A stretch of 6,988 nt of DNA from Campylobacterota bacterium (GTDB lineage Bacteria > Campylobacterota > Campylobacteria > Campylobacterales > Sulfurovaceae), in contig DRQB01000019.1 in assembly GCA_011330645.1 (NCBI GenBank), positions 1-6,988 on the forward strand, written 5' to 3'. Both the position numbers and the translations under genes were made by a program. Below the pieces are notes generated by a model. That model saw nothing but the letters and a program-made list of their open reading frames with translations, did no database searches and had not been told where the DNA came from. Positions 5,701-6,988 of this stretch are shown in pieces; within the stretch, counting starts at the first letter, position 1, and each line of letters begins with the position of its first letter.

Positions 5701-5774
5701 GTAGGGTGTTGCCCCTGACAACACCCATTATAACCTCAATAATTTAACGGTGTTGTGAGGACACAACACCCTAC
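5701..5774. repeat. REPIN-like element: two inverted GTAG-headed hairpins
   Basis: The 74-base element has 11-bp perfect ends, GTAGGGTGTTG (5701-5711) and CAACACCCTAC (5764-5774). Each end is itself a hairpin. The left pairs GGGTGTTG (5704-5711) with CAACACCC (5719-5726) over a 7-base loop. The right pairs GGTGTTGTG (5749-5757) with CACAACACC (5762-5770) over an AGGA loop. A GTAG head followed by a palindrome is the mark of bacterial REP sequences mobilised by RAYT (TnpA-REP) transposases, and two inverted copies form a REPIN. It starts 4 bases after the SPFH stop and ends before the hisIE ribosome site. Neither hairpin is followed by a T-run, so intrinsic termination is less likely, though mRNA processing or stabilisation is possible. 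Confidence 0.7.
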
Positions 5775-5788
5775 ATCGGAGAACCATC

Positions 5789-6454
5789 ATGAACATCGAC
5801 TGGAACAAAAACCCCCTCATCCCTGCCATCGCACAAGATACTGAAACAAATGAAGTACTTATGCTTGCTTATATGAATGAAGAGGCTTACACTCTCACAT
5901 TAGAAACTGGGTATGCCCACTACTTCAGCCGTAGCAAACAACGTATCTGGAAGAAAGGGGAAAGCTCTAACCATACCCAAGAAGTTAAAGATGTACTTCT
6001 TGACTGCGATGCAGACACCGTCATACTCAAAATCAAACAAAATGGTGTTGCCTGTCATACAGGTAGAAAAAGCTGTTTCTTTACCTCTGTCATGCAAGAT
6101 AAAATCATCTTGGACAAAGAAGTAGATACCAATGCTATCTATGGCGTGGTTGATACCCTTTACCACACCATATTAGAGCGTAAAAATGCACCAGCAGAAC
6201 AAAAGTCATGGACAAAAAAACTTTTAGATGACAAAGCGCTCATGCTAAGTAAAATTCGTGAAGAGGCAGATGAAGTCTGTGTTGCTATAGATGAAGAGAG
6301 TGATGAACAAGTCATCTATGAGTCTGCTGACCTTCTTTACCATACACTTGTAGGTTTAGGATATAGGGATATTTCACCAGACAGAGTGAAACAAGAGTTA
6401 GCAAGAAGATTTGGAATGTCTGGGATTACAGAAAAAGAGAGTCGTAAGAAATAA
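5789..6454 (+). CDS. hisIE: Bifunctional phosphoribosyl-AMP cyclohydrolase / phosphoribosyl-ATP pyrophosphatase
   Basis: HisIE carries out steps two and three of histidine synthesis: the C-terminal HisE domain hydrolyses phosphoribosyl-ATP to phosphoribosyl-AMP, and the N-terminal HisI domain opens the purine ring. In this 221-residue protein HisI covers about residues 1-105, with the marker WKKGESSNHTQ (54-64), the metal-binding acids in LLDCDADT (Asp72, Asp74, Asp76, with Cys73), and the zinc cysteines Cys89 and Cys96 in GVACHTGRKSCFF. HisE covers about 118-210, with the acidic magnesium-binding helices REEADEVCVA (157-166) and YESADLLYH (177-185). Length is normal for the fused form. GGAG at 5778-5781 lies 7 bases before the ATG, just outside the REPIN-like element. 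No own promoter is evident, so readthrough from ilvE-SPFH is likely. No other his genes are nearby. Confidence 0.96.
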   Translation: MNIDWNKNPLIPAIAQDTETNEVLMLAYMNEEAYTLTLETGYAHYFSRSKQRIWKKGESSNHTQEVKDVLLDCDADTVILKIKQNGVACHTGRKSCFFTSVMQDKIILDKEVDTNAIYGVVDTLYHTILERKNAPAEQKSWTKKLLDDKALMLSKIREEADEVCVAIDEESDEQVIYESADLLYHTLVGLGYRDISPDRVKQELARRFGMSGITEKESRKK

Positions 6455-6464
6455 TTAGGATAAA

Positions 6465-6487
6465 GGCAGATGCATATCTGCCCTTTT
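6465..6487 (+). terminator. Intrinsic terminator between convergent hisIE and purF
   Basis: GGCAGAT (6465-6471) and ATCTGCC (6476-6482) form a 7-bp stem with a GCAT loop, followed by C and TTTT (6484-6487). It starts 10 bases after the hisIE stop. AAA just before the stem gives a short T-run on the other strand, so it may also end purF transcripts coming from the right, whose stop is at 6491. The T-runs are short, so efficiency may be moderate. Confidence 0.7.
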
Positions 6488-6490
6488 GTA

Positions 6491-6988
6491 TTAACACCCT
6501 CCGGCACAACCTGGAGTATCTGCATTACCCCCTGCAAAATAATTTCCATCAAAACTCACAAGTGAATAATTTCTTTCCGTACCAAGAGAATCTTTCAATC
6601 CTTCAATAGAAAGGAAACCTAAAGAATCAGCACCCATATTCTCTGCTATCTCTTCAGGTGTAAACTTCGTAGAGATGAGCTCATCTTTAGTTGGGGTATC
6701 TATCCCATAACGGCAAGGAAACTTTATCTCAGGTGCAGCGATACGCATATGTACCTCTTTTGCACCTGCCTCTTTAAGCATACGTACTATTTGCTTTGAA
6801 GTTGTACCCCTTACCAAAGAATCATCTATGATGGCTACTCTTTTTCCTGCAATCAAATGTTTCACAGGAGAAAGCTTGAGTTTCACTTTTAGGTCACGTA
6901 TCTCCTGAGTTGGCTCGATGAAGGTGCGTCCTACATAGTGATTACGTACAATACCCATCTCAAAAGGCACACCAAGTCCATCTGCATA
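6491..6988 (-). CDS. purF: Amidophosphoribosyltransferase, C-terminal part (5' end beyond window)
   Basis: PurF makes phosphoribosylamine from PRPP and glutamine, the first committed step of purine synthesis. Only the last 165 residues are in the window; the frame is open to the right edge. The PRPP-binding loop RVAIIDDSLVRGTTS (50-64 of the visible part) is clear, as are RNHYVGRTFIEPTQ, PCRYGIDTPTKDEL and GADSLGFLSIEGL. By memory of Bacillus subtilis PurF, whose 4Fe-4S cluster uses a cysteine in the PC-YGID segment and two in a CLAC segment near the end, only the first is present here (Cys92). The CLAC position reads SLVS (142-145). The tail ends in an unusual CAGGC (161-165). It converges on hisIE with a terminator between. 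The apparent GTG start at 6970 is internal, since homologous sequence continues upstream. Confidence 0.95.
   Translation of the reverse strand, partial: YADGLGVPFEMGIVRNHYVGRTFIEPTQEIRDLKVKLKLSPVKHLIAGKRVAIIDDSLVRGTTSKQIVRMLKEAGAKEVHMRIAAPEIKFPCRYGIDTPTKDELISTKFTPEEIAENMGADSLGFLSIEGLKDSLGTERNYSLVSFDGNYFAGGNADTPGCAGGC

Noticed and set aside
5261..5728. 155-codon minus-strand frame opposite the SPFH gene
   Set aside because: Its Ser/Cys/Ala/Phe-rich translation is the antisense image of the coiled-coil codons. It also runs into the REPIN-like element, and has no sensible start signal.
1..6988. tRNA, rRNA, CRISPR array, insertion sequence or riboswitch
   Set aside because: I saw no cloverleaf, no regularly spaced repeats, no transposase frame and no recognised riboswitch core anywhere in the window.

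Overview
The window looks like chromosomal DNA from a Campylobacterota (Epsilonproteobacteria) species, probably a denitrifying Sulfurovum- or Sulfurimonas-like bacterium. This rests on the AT-rich composition, promoters with a clear -10 and no good -35, norCB-type nitric oxide reductase genes, and ilvE directly followed by an SPFH-protein gene, a pairing I recall from Campylobacter. The genus is inference; I could run no search.

Layout. (1) Positions 1-2333, minus strand: a unit of a three-TM protein of unknown function (116 aa), norC and norB. norB runs off the left edge. The two nor subunits overlap by 11 bases. (2) Positions 2334-3604: a small regulatory hub with three more unrecognised small membrane proteins. 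One (121 aa) is on the minus strand. Two (128 and 62 aa) are on the plus strand, one base apart. Two Crp/Fnr-type palindromes lie here. One is upstream of the nor unit; the other, a perfect TTGAT-N4-ATCAA, lies between the divergent small genes. Both are centred about 41.5 bp from a predicted start site, which is the classic class II activator position. All three units therefore look like one oxygen- or NO-responsive regulon. (3) Positions 3681-6454, plus strand, housekeeping: ilvE, an HflK/prohibitin-like SPFH protein, a REPIN-like pair of inverted GTAG-headed hairpins, and the bifunctional hisIE. (4) Positions 6455-6988: a short hairpin terminator, then the 3' end of purF on the minus strand, converging on hisIE. 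purF runs off the right edge.

How they work together. NorC passes electrons to NorB, which reduces NO to N2O at the inner membrane. The four small membrane proteins share the control signals and location of norCB, so they are candidates for assembly, maturation or NO-protection partners. That role is inferred from regulation and context, not homology. The right half is biosynthetic (branched-chain amino acids, histidine, purines) plus a membrane-scaffold protein, and shows no visible link to NO metabolism.
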